Notes: generated by a model not told the origin, from the letters alone. DNA of 40,029 nt from Clostridia bacterium (GCA_017414645.1 JAFQLL010000005.1:1-40029); one strand, 5' to 3'; shown: positions 8,211 to 17,584, counted from the stretch's first letter. A program made the numbers and translations.

Positions 8211-8542
8211 AATTATGCATAATAGTGTAATATTGGCTTTTTGCGCTCTTTTGTAAAAAACGGTAAAATTTTTAAGCCCATAAACAAGGCGAAAAAATTC
8301 AGGGTGCACAAGCAAAAATGGGTTAAAATACACTTTGTGTGTTTTAAATATAATCTAAATTTGTGAAAATGCAAGCTCATTAGAAACCATTGAGGTCGAC
8401 AATGGTAGAGCAGTTTTTCACGTTCATCTTGCCGAGTGGCAAAAAATTTAATAGTGATTCCTGTTATTTATGTGCAACTTTCTGAGAGTGGTAACTTGGA
8501 GAGAAGCTGTTCTGATTGTTTTGGAGTGGTAACCGAAACAGT

Positions 8543-8570
8543 GCAGAATGCAGAACGCAGAGTGCAGAAC
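8543..8570 (+). repeat. Heptamer array (GCAGAAY)4
   Basis: Four head-to-tail heptamers: GCAGAAT, GCAGAAC, GCAGAGT, GCAGAAC. A related four-unit array occurs at 17622-17649 in the other orientation. Noncoding. Confidence 0.8.
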
Positions 8571-8578
8571 GACGGAAC

Positions 8579-8598
8579 AAATTCCGCAAGCGGAATTT
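8579..8598. repeat. Perfect 8-bp palindrome
   Basis: AAATTCCG-caag-CGGAATTT, directly after the heptamer array. There is no T-run, so it is not an obvious terminator. It may belong to the same repeat element as the heptamers. Confidence 0.6.
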
Positions 8599-8667
8599 GA
8601 ACAATAGTTTTGCGACATCAACTGCTGTATATAATAAGGAAAATAAATTTATTGGAGGAAATTAATT

Positions 8668-11600
8668 ATGAAACTTAAACGTTTTGTGGCCATTGTAATT
8701 TCCCTTGCAATGGTCCTTTCTATTGTTCCGGCGTTTAGTTTGACAGCAAGTGCAGCCGGCACAACAGGCGTTATCGATGCTCTTGGCGGCGAAGTTTTGT
8801 GGGCTTGTCCTGATGGAAGCTTCAACGATACGGCTATCGGTACTGCTTTTTCCGGATGGAGTTCATCCATTACATCCGGTTATGTAAATGTTAAAACATA
8901 TTCCGGTGTTGGTAACGTTATTCAGTACTATGTAAACGGTACAGAAAACAAGACAACCATCACATCTCCCGGTTATGGTGACGGTACAGAGGAAAAGCTC
9001 GTTATCGAATGGAAGATGAAGAGACAGAACCCTTCTGACCTTTACTTCGACTTCTCTTTCACAGATAAGAGCGGTACAGAAATTGCTTTCTTAAAGATTG
9101 ACAGAAACTACACATCTGTTACAGACAACTACAACATGGGCTTCCCTGCTGAAGGTACAGACTGTGCTATCGTTGCAACAAACAACGGCGATGGTACACA
9201 TAAGGTTGAATATTATGTAGCAGGTAGTGTTGTTTACACAATTGCTTCCAAAGAAGGTACAGTTAACGGCTTTGGCGGTATCGCATCTTCCAACGGTCGT
9301 TGGTCCACAGCTTGGAATCATGTTGGTTTCGGTGACCTCACAATCGGTGCTGTATATCCCGCTGCTGAAACAGAAGTGGAAGTAACTGTTGAATATACAG
9401 CTGATGGTGCAGTTGTTAAGACAGTTAACGGCAGATACGACACAGCTGAAGGCGAAACAGGTCTTGCACTTGATGCATATACATACTATGTAAACGGTGG
9501 TAACTACATCTACACAGCTGACGCTACAACTATGTCTGAAAGTGGCACAATTGCTATGACAAAACAGGCTAACTGGAACGGCATAGCTGTTGGCGATAGC
9601 GTTACATACGGCGGCAAGAAGTATTCTGTTACAGGCACAAACCTTATCCCCAATGGTGACTTCAGCCAGGGCACAACAGGTTGGTTCAATGGTACAGGTG
9701 CGGCAGCAAGCTTCTTCACATCCAATGGTGACGGCACAATGACACTTTCTTCCGGTGGTACAGGTCAGGGCGGCGCAAGCTCTCTCTACCGTGCATGGAA
9801 GGTTGAGCCTAACACAACTTATGTTTATACATACACATCCACAGGTGGCGGCCAGTACCACAAGAACAGCCTTGGTGCTTCCTTCAACGCAACAGGCGCT
9901 GACGGTTCCAACGTTATCTTAGAGGGTGCTGCAGGCACAAACACAGTTGTGTTTACTACAGGTGCAAGCGAAAACTACCTTATCGCTTCCTATCGTTGGT
10001 TAGGTAGTGGTGAAAAGTTTGGTAACTACGGTCTTTACACAGTAGAAGAGGTTATCGAAACAACAGCTGACACAGTTAAGGCAGGTATGGATAGTCTCAG
10101 CCTTCCCCTGGCTACAAAGACTTCTATTACAGTACCCACAACATCTACAGATGCTTACGGCTATGAAAGCACAATCAGCTGGACATCTTCCAACGCTGAT
10201 GTTTTGGCAGCTGACGGTACAGTAACAGCTCCTTCCGATATTACAATCGTAACACTTACACCTTCTACAACATACAACGGTTCTACAGTTACAGGTGATG
10301 CTCATACTGTATATGTATTCCCCGGTAGTGTTGCAGGTACAGAATATAACTCCGGTTCCGGTTACTACGATATCGGTACAGAAAACATTATTTCTGCAAA
10401 CGGTACAGATGCAAGCTTTGAAGATGCAGACGGTAACCAGTCCCTTACAGGTTGGTTGGCTCACACAGGCGCTCAGACAAACAGCGCTATGAACTGGGGT
10501 GACGCAACAGCTGACGTTGTTCCTGACGGCAACTGGGCATACGTTGGTTGGTGGAATGATGGCATCACAGGCACAAACTATTGTACACTTGATACAATGT
10601 GGGAAGTAGAAGCAGGCACATATTACCTTTCCTTCTATGCTAAGAAGCCTGCAGGCGGTTCCACAACTTATGTTTACTTCTCCGAAGACAATGCTCACCA
10701 CACAGCTGTAGATCAGATTACTTCTGAAGCTTGGTACGAACTTGTTTCTCCCGGTAGCGACTGGGCTAAGTATCAGTACATTATTACTGCTGAAACAGCA
10801 GGTTACATCGGTTTCACAAGTTACAACATCGGTAACAACGGTAGCCGTGGTACATGGTTCGATGATTTCGAGCTTTACACAGCAGTTCAGGCTGCAGAAG
10901 ACCTTGTTTCTGTAACAAACCCTGCTGATATCACAGTTATCGCAGGTAATGAGCCTGTTCTTCCCAAGACTGTAACAGGTGTTGGTGAACGTGGTTCCGC
11001 TATGACAGTTGATGTTACTTGGAACAGCGCAGATTTTGCAAACACAACAACATCTTCCAAGACTGTAACAGTTACAGGTACAGCAGCAGGCATGAGTGTT
11101 TCTATGAACGTTATCGTTCTTCCTGAAACATTTGCTATGGATGATGTAGTTGCATACGCAGGTCAGAATACTGCTGCTATCCACTACTTCCCCATCCCTG
11201 TAACAGGCACAGCAACATTTGAATTTGATGTTGTATTCAATAAGCTTGTTAACTCTACAATCACACTTGGTGACGCTGAAGGTAACGGCGGCAACTGCCC
11301 CATCTTCGGCGGCACAGGTGACGCTATTTCTATCCAGACAAACGCAAATGGTGTTAACATTCGTTCCTGGACAGATGGCAGCGCAACAAGCAATGTTACA
11401 CACGCAGTAACAACAGGCGAAACATATCGTTTCCTTATCGTAACAGACATTGACTCCGACACATGGAGCGCAATTATGACAGATAAGAACGGTGTTCAGA
11501 CAGTTGTAGCAGAAGGTCATGGTTATCGTAAGCTTGTTGACCAGATTGACTCTATCACTGTTCTTGATAACAACAGCAGTGCGGATACAATCAATGTTTC

Positions 11601-14600
11601 TAACATTAAGGTATATGCTCCTGCACAGGCAAGCGCAATCACAACATACACATTTGTAGCAAACGGTTCTGTTTCCGATACTTACACAGTAAAGGGAACT
11701 AATGCCGAAACAATTGCTATTCCTCATTATGATGGTCACATCATGAAGACAAGAACAATCTCCGGCACAACAATTACAGCTACTTATGAAGCTACAACAA
11801 CATCTATCGGTTCCTGGTACATGAGAAACAACTTCACAGACGATAACTGGATTTCTCAGTCCAAGTACATCGGTTCTCATAACGCTTTTGCCGATGATGA
11901 TACATTGTTTGTAAACGATGGTGGTGCCCTTTACGGTGATACAGGTGCATCTTCTACAGGCTCCACTTCTCGTGATAACTCCAGAACACAGTCTGTTGGC
12001 GTTCTTGACCAGCTTAATGCCGGCGTACGTTACTTTGATATTCGTCTTTCTCGTCAGAGTGATGGTACATTTGCAACAACACATGGTCCTGCGTTTGAAA
12101 ACTTCCGTGACGTTGCAATCACAATGGCTCAGTGGGCAAAGGAAAACCCCGGTGAAGTTATTATCCTTGACTTCCAGACAGTACGTGACGCATTGTATGA
12201 CAACGAAACATACACAGTTATAACAGATAATGACCCCTACTACGGTCCCGATGAAGGTGACGATAACCAGTACGTATACGACGCACTTGTTCAGCTCTTT
12301 GAAGACACAGGTCTTGCAGACTATATGACAACTAACTGGGACAGAAAGTATGGTGCATTAACATCCTCCGGTACAGTAACAGCAATCCTTCCCTTTGGTA
12401 AGGGCAGAGCTGTTAACTGCCAGGGCGGTTACTTTGTAAACAGATCCGCACTTAATAACGATGTTACATACACAGAAGAATCCAGCTATTCTGATGTTGT
12501 AAGCTACCTTGACAGCACATACAGTAATCTTACTGATGGTGCTACAATTTCTACAATCCATGCTTACACAACACCCTTCAGCCTTCTTATTGCAGGTACA
12601 CCTCTTCTTGAGGCGGCACAGGACAACAACCCCAACTGGATTAACGAAGAGGGCTTCTACAACTGGATGGGTTATGGTAAGGGTGACGTATTCATGATGA
12701 ACGACTCTGTAAGTGATATTGACCTTTACTACGAAGCACTTAACAAGTTCAACAGAACAGGTTCAAGTTACTCTTATACAGAAAACTTCATCAGAACAGA
12801 TGATAACGTAACAATTAACGGTGCTCAGGCTAACGTTCCCTTCTCTACAAAGTGGACAGTTGAACCTACAGCTAACACAAACACATACACAATTGACGGT
12901 AAGGTTTACACAGCTCAGACAGCTTACGCTCTTGACCTTATGCAGTTCAACACCGAAAGTGTACAGCCCACAGGCACAGTAACCGTTACATTCCCAATGA
13001 TTAGTGATGGCGCAACAACAGTTGACGCACTTCTTTCAGCTGACGGTACAACAGTTTATGCTACAGCAGGTATCGGCGAAGCTATCAGCATCGAAACAAC
13101 AGCTCTTGCTGACGTTATTCTCGCTACAATGGTAGCTCCCGGTAAGGAATATACAGTTAACTATGTTGCTGATGGTACAACAATCTACACAAAGACAGAG
13201 CTTGTTCCCTATGGTCAGGCAGTTTACTCTGTTCCTGCAGGTGACTTCTACCTTGCAGCTACTGATAAGGCATATATCCTTAACAGCGCAGCAGCAGATA
13301 GCCACATAGCAGCTTCTACAGATACAACTACAACATTTGATGTTGAAGTTACAATCGTAAGCGACAATGCAGTTCTTACAGATACATTCGCTAACAATGA
13401 AGGCAGCACAGACTGTAACAACACAGATAACCTTCTCTTCGTCGGTTCTTCCGGTATTTCTGACCCCGGTGATGCAGACGCAGCAGGCGATGCAGTAATG
13501 GCTAACAACGGCGGTAATGTTGGTAGCCCCAGAATCCCCGTTCTAATGTTCAACGTTCCCGAAGTAGCTGAAGGTAAGGCAGTTAAGCTTCACCTTTATG
13601 TTGCAAAGGCTAACCAGAACCTTAACAATGGCGGTAGCATGAAGCTTGCAGCTAACGTTGCTGACGTAACAGTTGATGAAGCACAGGGTTATGTTGCAAG
13701 TAGTGTTGCTAACACAACAGGCGTTGTATGGTCCGATACAATGTTCACAGCTACAGGCGATGCGGTAAGCGGCAGAATGCCCGTTGACGCATGGATTGAA
13801 ATTGATGTTACAGAATTTGTAGCAGCAGCTACAGGCTCCACAATTACATTCACACTCTATGCTCCCACAGCAGGTGCTTATGTAGCAGATAGAGAAAAGG
13901 CAGTAGCAGGCGGTGCATACGAAGGTAAGGCAGCTTACCTTGAAGTTGTTGACGCCAACAAAGTTACAGTTACAGGTGCAGCTTTGGTTACAAAGAGCGG
14001 TAAGGACGTAACTACAGATGCTGCAGACGGTATCTTAGTTCCTGTAGACAGTGCAATCAAGGCTCGTGAAACAGGCGCAGAGCTTATTGCGTTCACAGAT
14101 GGTACAAACGTGTACACAACAAATAGCGATGGCTGGGCAACAATTACACCTGCATCCGACGCTGATTACTATGCAGCAACTCTTGGTGTTGCAATGGTAG
14201 ATGGTGCACAGGTTAGAATTGGTGAAGGCGTAAATGATGACGGTACAGTGGCAGGCGACAGCGGTCTTCGTTTCGTCACAACAGTTGACAAAACCGACTC
14301 TCTTGCAAACGTAACAGGCGCAACATTCGGTGTTGAAGTTACAGCTGAAGGTAGCAGCGCTGCAGCAGTTGACATTCCTGCAGATAAGTGGCAGGTAGAA
14401 GGCGAAGTTTACACATCTGCTCTTACAAACCTTGCAGTTTCTAACTACAACCGTAACTTTACAGCTACACCTTATGTATCTATCAATGGTACAAAGTATT
14501 ATGGTAGCGAAGTAACAAGAAGTATCTACCAGGTAGCTTCCGGTCTTCTTGCTACAGGTTATAACGGCAACTATGGCGAAAGTGTGGATGAGACAGGTAC

Positions 14601-14943
14601 AAATTACACCGAAATGCCCGAAGTACTTGTAAAGGTACTTAACGGTTATGTAAACCAGGTAGGTGTAAGACTTATCATTAATGAAGGCGTTCTTGCTAAG
14701 AGTGACAAGTACACAGGTAGTGAAGATACATTCTTTACAGTAAGCAATGCTTCCACAAATGGTAGTGTATACACATGTACACTTACAGCTGTTGGCGAGG
14801 CTGAAATCAATACAGACCTCTTCAATACATATGTAAGAATTAACAATAACAACAGTGCAGTTAAGACACTTGTTAGTGTTGTTGATAACGGTGACGGTAC
14901 ATATACACTTACATTTGATGGTTCCAGCTTGGTTACAGAATAA
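8668..14943 (+). CDS. Giant secreted multidomain protein with PI-PLC X-type domain
   Basis: 2091 residues with a signal peptide (1 to about 28, ending ASA) and no SLH or LPXTG anchor, so probably released. In order: a LamG/CBM-like segment (about 35-225); a CBM4/9-like module (about 320-460, NLIPNGDFSQGTTGW); an atrophied bacterial Ig-like domain (about 470-555); a second CBM4/9-like module (about 570-740); a bacterial Ig-like domain (about 745-810); another beta-sandwich (about 820-985); a phosphatidylinositol-specific phospholipase C X-like domain (about 1055-1400) with the catalytic histidine motif GSHNAF (about 1069) and RYFDIRL...THG (about 1121-1138); a CBM96/DNRLRE-like module (about 1575-1740); and a C-terminal region with GLRFVTTVD, common in clostridial exported proteins. 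PI-PLC X enzymes cleave phosphoinositides or GPI anchors; the real substrate is unknown. Codon use is strongly biased (threonine almost always ACA), like rplS. The RBS is TTGGAGG. Confidence 0.85.
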   Translation: MKLKRFVAIVISLAMVLSIVPAFSLTASAAGTTGVIDALGGEVLWACPDGSFNDTAIGTAFSGWSSSITSGYVNVKTYSGVGNVIQYYVNGTENKTTITSPGYGDGTEEKLVIEWKMKRQNPSDLYFDFSFTDKSGTEIAFLKIDRNYTSVTDNYNMGFPAEGTDCAIVATNNGDGTHKVEYYVAGSVVYTIASKEGTVNGFGGIASSNGRWSTAWNHVGFGDLTIGAVYPAAETEVEVTVEYTADGAVVKTVNGRYDTAEGETGLALDAYTYYVNGGNYIYTADATTMSESGTIAMTKQANWNGIAVGDSVTYGGKKYSVTGTNLIPNGDFSQGTTGWFNGTGAAASFFTSNGDGTMTLSSGGTGQGGASSLYRAWKVEPNTTYVYTYTSTGGGQYHKNSLGASFNATGADGSNVILEGAAGTNTVVFTTGASENYLIASYRWLGSGEKFGNYGLYTVEEVIETTADTVKAGMDSLSLPLATKTSITVPTTSTDAYGYESTISWTSSNADVLAADGTVTAPSDITIVTLTPSTTYNGSTVTGDAHTVYVFPGSVAGTEYNSGSGYYDIGTENIISANGTDASFEDADGNQSLTGWLAHTGAQTNSAMNWGDATADVVPDGNWAYVGWWNDGITGTNYCTLDTMWEVEAGTYYLSFYAKKPAGGSTTYVYFSEDNAHHTAVDQITSEAWYELVSPGSDWAKYQYIITAETAGYIGFTSYNIGNNGSRGTWFDDFELYTAVQAAEDLVSVTNPADITVIAGNEPVLPKTVTGVGERGSAMTVDVTWNSADFANTTTSSKTVTVTGTAAGMSVSMNVIVLPETFAMDDVVAYAGQNTAAIHYFPIPVTGTATFEFDVVFNKLVNSTITLGDAEGNGGNCPIFGGTGDAISIQTNANGVNIRSWTDGSATSNVTHAVTTGETYRFLIVTDIDSDTWSAIMTDKNGVQTVVAEGHGYRKLVDQIDSITVLDNNSSADTINVSNIKVYAPAQASAITTYTFVANGSVSDTYTVKGTNAETIAIPHYDGHIMKTRTISGTTITATYEATTTSIGSWYMRNNFTDDNWISQSKYIGSHNAFADDDTLFVNDGGALYGDTGASSTGSTSRDNSRTQSVGVLDQLNAGVRYFDIRLSRQSDGTFATTHGPAFENFRDVAITMAQWAKENPGEVIILDFQTVRDALYDNETYTVITDNDPYYGPDEGDDNQYVYDALVQLFEDTGLADYMTTNWDRKYGALTSSGTVTAILPFGKGRAVNCQGGYFVNRSALNNDVTYTEESSYSDVVSYLDSTYSNLTDGATISTIHAYTTPFSLLIAGTPLLEAAQDNNPNWINEEGFYNWMGYGKGDVFMMNDSVSDIDLYYEALNKFNRTGSSYSYTENFIRTDDNVTINGAQANVPFSTKWTVEPTANTNTYTIDGKVYTAQTAYALDLMQFNTESVQPTGTVTVTFPMISDGATTVDALLSADGTTVYATAGIGEAISIETTALADVILATMVAPGKEYTVNYVADGTTIYTKTELVPYGQAVYSVPAGDFYLAATDKAYILNSAAADSHIAASTDTTTTFDVEVTIVSDNAVLTDTFANNEGSTDCNNTDNLLFVGSSGISDPGDADAAGDAVMANNGGNVGSPRIPVLMFNVPEVAEGKAVKLHLYVAKANQNLNNGGSMKLAANVADVTVDEAQGYVASSVANTTGVVWSDTMFTATGDAVSGRMPVDAWIEIDVTEFVAAATGSTITFTLYAPTAGAYVADREKAVAGGAYEGKAAYLEVVDANKVTVTGAALVTKSGKDVTTDAADGILVPVDSAIKARETGAELIAFTDGTNVYTTNSDGWATITPASDADYYAATLGVAMVDGAQVRIGEGVNDDGTVAGDSGLRFVTTVDKTDSLANVTGATFGVEVTAEGSSAAAVDIPADKWQVEGEVYTSALTNLAVSNYNRNFTATPYVSINGTKYYGSEVTRSIYQVASGLLATGYNGNYGESVDETGTNYTEMPEVLVKVLNGYVNQVGVRLIINEGVLAKSDKYTGSEDTFFTVSNASTNGSVYTCTLTAVGEAEINTDLFNTYVRINNNNSAVKTLVSVVDNGDGTYTLTFDGSSLVTE

Positions 14944-14960
14944 TCAACTAAACCAAATAA

Positions 14961-14989
14961 AAAGCTCTTCCTTCGGGAAGAGCTTTTTT
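14961..14989 (+). terminator. Terminator of the PI-PLC-like gene
   Basis: An 11-bp perfect stem (AAAGCTCTTCC / GGAAGAGCTTT) is closed by a C(TTCG)G tetraloop and followed by TTTT. It begins 17 bases after the stop. Confidence 0.9.
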
Positions 14990-15023
14990 GCCTTATAGGA
15001 AATTGTGCATTTCCTATAAGGCA
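14989..15023. repeat. 15-bp perfect palindrome
   Basis: The arms TGCCTTATAGGAAAT and ATTTCCTATAAGGCA flank the loop TGTGC. They abut the preceding terminator. There is no T-run on either strand, so this is not a terminator. It forms part of a noncoding stretch 14990-15166 with a further small stem GCGAG/CTCGC (15050-15065) and the 58-bp repeat. Confidence 0.8.
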
Positions 15024-15103
15024 AAAAATAAATTTTATGTTATTGCCGTGCGAGAATTTCCTCGCAAGACTCGGAAAAGCTACAAAGGCATTACGAAGTG
15101 TTT

Positions 15104-15161
15104 TCTCCTCTGTTTACTTTAATTGCAACTATCGTCAGAGAGTGTCGGAGACACTTTGTTC
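15104..15161. repeat. 58-bp direct repeat, copy 2
   Basis: Identical to bases 1-58, in the same orientation. It contains the AGTGTC-gga-GACACT hairpin. It lies on the 3' side of the minus-strand GH2 gene, as copy 1 lies on the 3' side of the 62-3439 gene. Confidence 0.92.
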
Positions 15162-15166
15162 TTAAC

Positions 15167-15198
15167 AAAAAAGCCAATCCATTAAGGATTGGCTTTTT
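15167..15198 (-). terminator. Bidirectional terminator 3' of the GH2 gene
   Basis: On the minus strand a 10-bp stem (AAGCCAATCC / GGATTGGCTT with loop TTAAT) is followed by TTTTTTG. The plus strand also ends in a T-run, so it may stop both directions. Confidence 0.85.
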
Positions 15199-15212
15199 GC
15201 ATATGAAAAACT

Positions 15213-17519
15213 TTATTTTGTTGTAATTTTAACTGTAGCAGGCTGCAAATTGTCTGCTGTAACGGTTAATGTAGCCTCGCCGGGAAGGTCGGTCGCTTTA
15301 ATGTAAATAACAGCGTTGCCGTTATGAACCTTTCTTGAAGGGGATGAATAGGGGGTAACGTCAAAGCCGCAGCCATTTTCAATGCCTGCAACAGTTGCCG
15401 AAAGACCGGAAAGCTGTGCGGTAATAACGTTGTCTGCCCAATTAACCTTGTTGCCGTCCTTGTCGTAAAGAGTTACATCGACACGAAGGGTATCGTAGCT
15501 GTCTGCTGCAAGTTCTGTTTTTTCGGCAGTAAGAGCAATTTTAACGGGCTCAAAGGTTGTTTTAAGGGTGTAGTCGCATCCGTTGATTACCGCCTTTAAT
15601 TCACCCTTTTCGAAGGGAACCTCCCATACTATCATGTTGCCATGTTCTTCGTTATCGGCTTTGTTAACACCCAAGGATTTTCCGTTTAAGAACAGCTCTG
15701 CTTCGGGTGCGTTGGTATATGCGATAACCTCGCAGTTTGTGCCCTCGTCAAAATTCCAATGCTCGCAGAACCATCTGCCCGGGCGGCGTCTGCGGGGACG
15801 GTTTTCGCCCTCTTCATGCTTTTCACGGGTGAAAATATAAATGTAGGGCGCATCATCCCACAGTGTTTTTCTGAAATGCCAGCTTGGCTTTTTAAAGCCG
15901 CCCATGTCAAGTAAGCCGGGCATGGAGGAGCGGATAGGCCAACCATGAGCTTCGCCCATATAGTCAATACCTGTCCAGAGGAACTGTCCGCATATGTAAT
16001 CGTTATCGGCAACTGCTTTCCATGCCTTCCAGCTGTGAGAGTTCTCACTGCCATATATAACTGAGTTGGGGAAGCGCTTGTGGTCATCCTCATAGAGGTG
16101 CTCCTTGTAGTTGTAGCCTGCAATATCCAAAGCTTCAAAATAGCCTGTGTTTGTGGAAAGCTCGGGGAAGGCAAGCGCTGCTGTAACAGGGCGTGTTGTG
16201 TCGCATTCCTTAACCCAACTTACAAGCTGGCGTGCAATAACTGCCAGGCGCTCTGCATTGGGCTTGTTGGGGTCATACATTCTTTCAATTTCGGGCTTGT
16301 TGGCATCGTTGTTGCCTGTCATAGACGAAAAAGAGGGGTGGCAGTATGGGTCATTGGGATAATCCACCTCATTGCCGATAGACCACATAACAATGGAAGG
16401 ATGGTTTCTGTCTCTGAGAACCATTGCTTTAATATCCTTTTCGCCCCATTCGGGGAAGTCTTCAAAGTAGCCGAAGCGCTTGGGCGGGTAAACATTGTGT
16501 CCCTGCCACCATTTGTTTTTGGGCCCTTCCCATTCGTCGAAGGCTTCGTCCATGGTGATAAAGCCGAGCTCGTCGCATAAATCCAAAAGTTCGGGGTCGG
16601 GCGGGTTATGGCTTGTGCGGAGGGCATTTGTGCCGCATTCCTTTAACTTTAAAAGCCTGTCCCGCCATACCTCTTTGGGCACCGCTGCACCTAAACAGCC
16701 TGCATCGTGATGCACGCAAACGCCTTTAAGTTTGGTGTGAACACCGTTTAAGAAGAAGCCATGGTCGGGGTCGAAATTAAAATAACGAACACCGAAGGCT
16801 GTATAAACCGTATCGGTAACATTGCCGTTTGCAATAACCTCTGTTTTCATTGTGTAAAGATAGGGGCTATCGGGCGACCAAAGTGAGGGATCTTTAATTG
16901 TAAGAAGGCTTTCGCCCTTTGCAATTTCGTTGCCGTTTTTATCAATGATTGTGTTCACTACCTGTGCAGGGAGAGTTGTTTCACACTCGATTTTAACTGT
17001 TGCCTCGTCCTTTGTTACCGAGGGGGTTGTAATAAAAAGGCTGTCGGGCACAATGGAGGTTTCGTCACACACTGTTACATAAACCCTTCTGGTAATGCCT
17101 GTGCCTGTAAACCAACGTGAATCGGCTGTTTCGTCGCGATTAACCATTACACTGATAACGTTTTCGTCGCTGACAAATTCTGTTACATCATATGTAAAGG
17201 TTGAATAGCCATAGGGGCGCTTGCCAAGATAGTTGGAGTTGAACCACACCTTGGAGTTGTTGTAAACGCCTTCAAAGGTTACATAAACCTTGCCGCCCTT
17301 CTGGGGAAGCGAAAAGCGCTTGCGATAATGCATGCGACCACCGGGCAGGTAGCCCGAGCCCGAGGAATGACATTTGTCGAACTCGCACTCAACGCTTGCA
17401 TCGTGGGGAATAGTAACTGTGTGCCATGCGGTATCGTCAAAGCCCTTGTAAAAAGCCATGGGCTCTTCGCCGCGGTGGAATTTCCAGCCTGAGGTTAAAT
17501 AAATCTGTTCTCTTTTCAT
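15213..17519 (-). CDS. Glycoside hydrolase family 2 (beta-galactosidase/beta-glucuronidase-like)
   Basis: The ATG at 17519 (GAGAG 7 bases upstream) gives 768 residues; an upstream ATG at 17549 would add 10. There is no signal peptide, so it is probably cytoplasmic. Order: a GH2 sugar-binding jelly-roll (about 1-160, TIPHDASVECEF, RPYGYSTFTYDVTEFV), an Ig-like domain, then the TIM barrel with the acid/base glutamate E384 in WSIGNEVDYP and the nucleophile E492 in YGSENSHSW. C-terminal beta domains follow, with a DUF4982-like segment (CEVIAYTNAPEAELFLNG) and a bacterial Ig-like segment (ADSYDTLRVDVTLYDKDG). GH2 enzymes release terminal beta-linked sugars with retention of configuration. The exact sugar cannot be read from these motifs. 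An unusual arginine-rich insertion (ENRPRRRRPGRW) lies near residue 570. No sugar transporter gene is adjacent. Confidence 0.9.
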   Translation of the reverse strand: MKREQIYLTSGWKFHRGEEPMAFYKGFDDTAWHTVTIPHDASVECEFDKCHSSGSGYLPGGRMHYRKRFSLPQKGGKVYVTFEGVYNNSKVWFNSNYLGKRPYGYSTFTYDVTEFVSDENVISVMVNRDETADSRWFTGTGITRRVYVTVCDETSIVPDSLFITTPSVTKDEATVKIECETTLPAQVVNTIIDKNGNEIAKGESLLTIKDPSLWSPDSPYLYTMKTEVIANGNVTDTVYTAFGVRYFNFDPDHGFFLNGVHTKLKGVCVHHDAGCLGAAVPKEVWRDRLLKLKECGTNALRTSHNPPDPELLDLCDELGFITMDEAFDEWEGPKNKWWQGHNVYPPKRFGYFEDFPEWGEKDIKAMVLRDRNHPSIVMWSIGNEVDYPNDPYCHPSFSSMTGNNDANKPEIERMYDPNKPNAERLAVIARQLVSWVKECDTTRPVTAALAFPELSTNTGYFEALDIAGYNYKEHLYEDDHKRFPNSVIYGSENSHSWKAWKAVADNDYICGQFLWTGIDYMGEAHGWPIRSSMPGLLDMGGFKKPSWHFRKTLWDDAPYIYIFTREKHEEGENRPRRRRPGRWFCEHWNFDEGTNCEVIAYTNAPEAELFLNGKSLGVNKADNEEHGNMIVWEVPFEKGELKAVINGCDYTLKTTFEPVKIALTAEKTELAADSYDTLRVDVTLYDKDGNKVNWADNVITAQLSGLSATVAGIENGCGFDVTPYSSPSRKVHNGNAVIYIKATDLPGEATLTVTADNLQPATVKITTK

Positions 17520-17584
17520 TTTCAGTCTCTCATTAAGAAACGGGGACATTTCCGTTCATTCATTTTTAGTTTGATAATTAAAAA

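Larger units (their letters stand above)
8120..8667 (+). other. Long intergenic region / leader upstream of the PI-PLC-like gene
   Basis: These 548 bases have no supported gene. They hold a good promoter (8182-8210), three GAGTGGYAA motifs (8434, 8486, 8524), a short TTGCC-gagt-GGCAA hairpin (8429-8442), a heptamer array (8543-8570), a palindrome AAATTCCG-caag-CGGAATTT (8579-8598), and the ribosome binding site TTGGAGG before 8668. A second possible -10 (TATAAT, 8630-8635) has only a weak -35. If transcription starts near 8217 the leader is about 450 bases. It matches no riboswitch class that I recognise. Confidence 0.6.

Noticed and set aside
8211-8667. Known riboswitch (c-di-GMP or others) in the long leader
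   Set aside because: I looked for the conserved cores of c-di-GMP-I and other common classes and saw none; left as an unassigned leader.
9091-9861. 256-residue cysteine-rich minus-strand frame
   Set aside because: Same cause: antisense of the codon-biased giant gene.
10000-12084. 694-residue open frame on the minus strand, antisense to the PI-PLC-like gene
   Set aside because: It is extremely cysteine-rich because ACA and GCA codons on the plus strand read as TGT and TGC on the minus strand. There is no ribosome binding site or domain; it reflects codon bias in the real gene.
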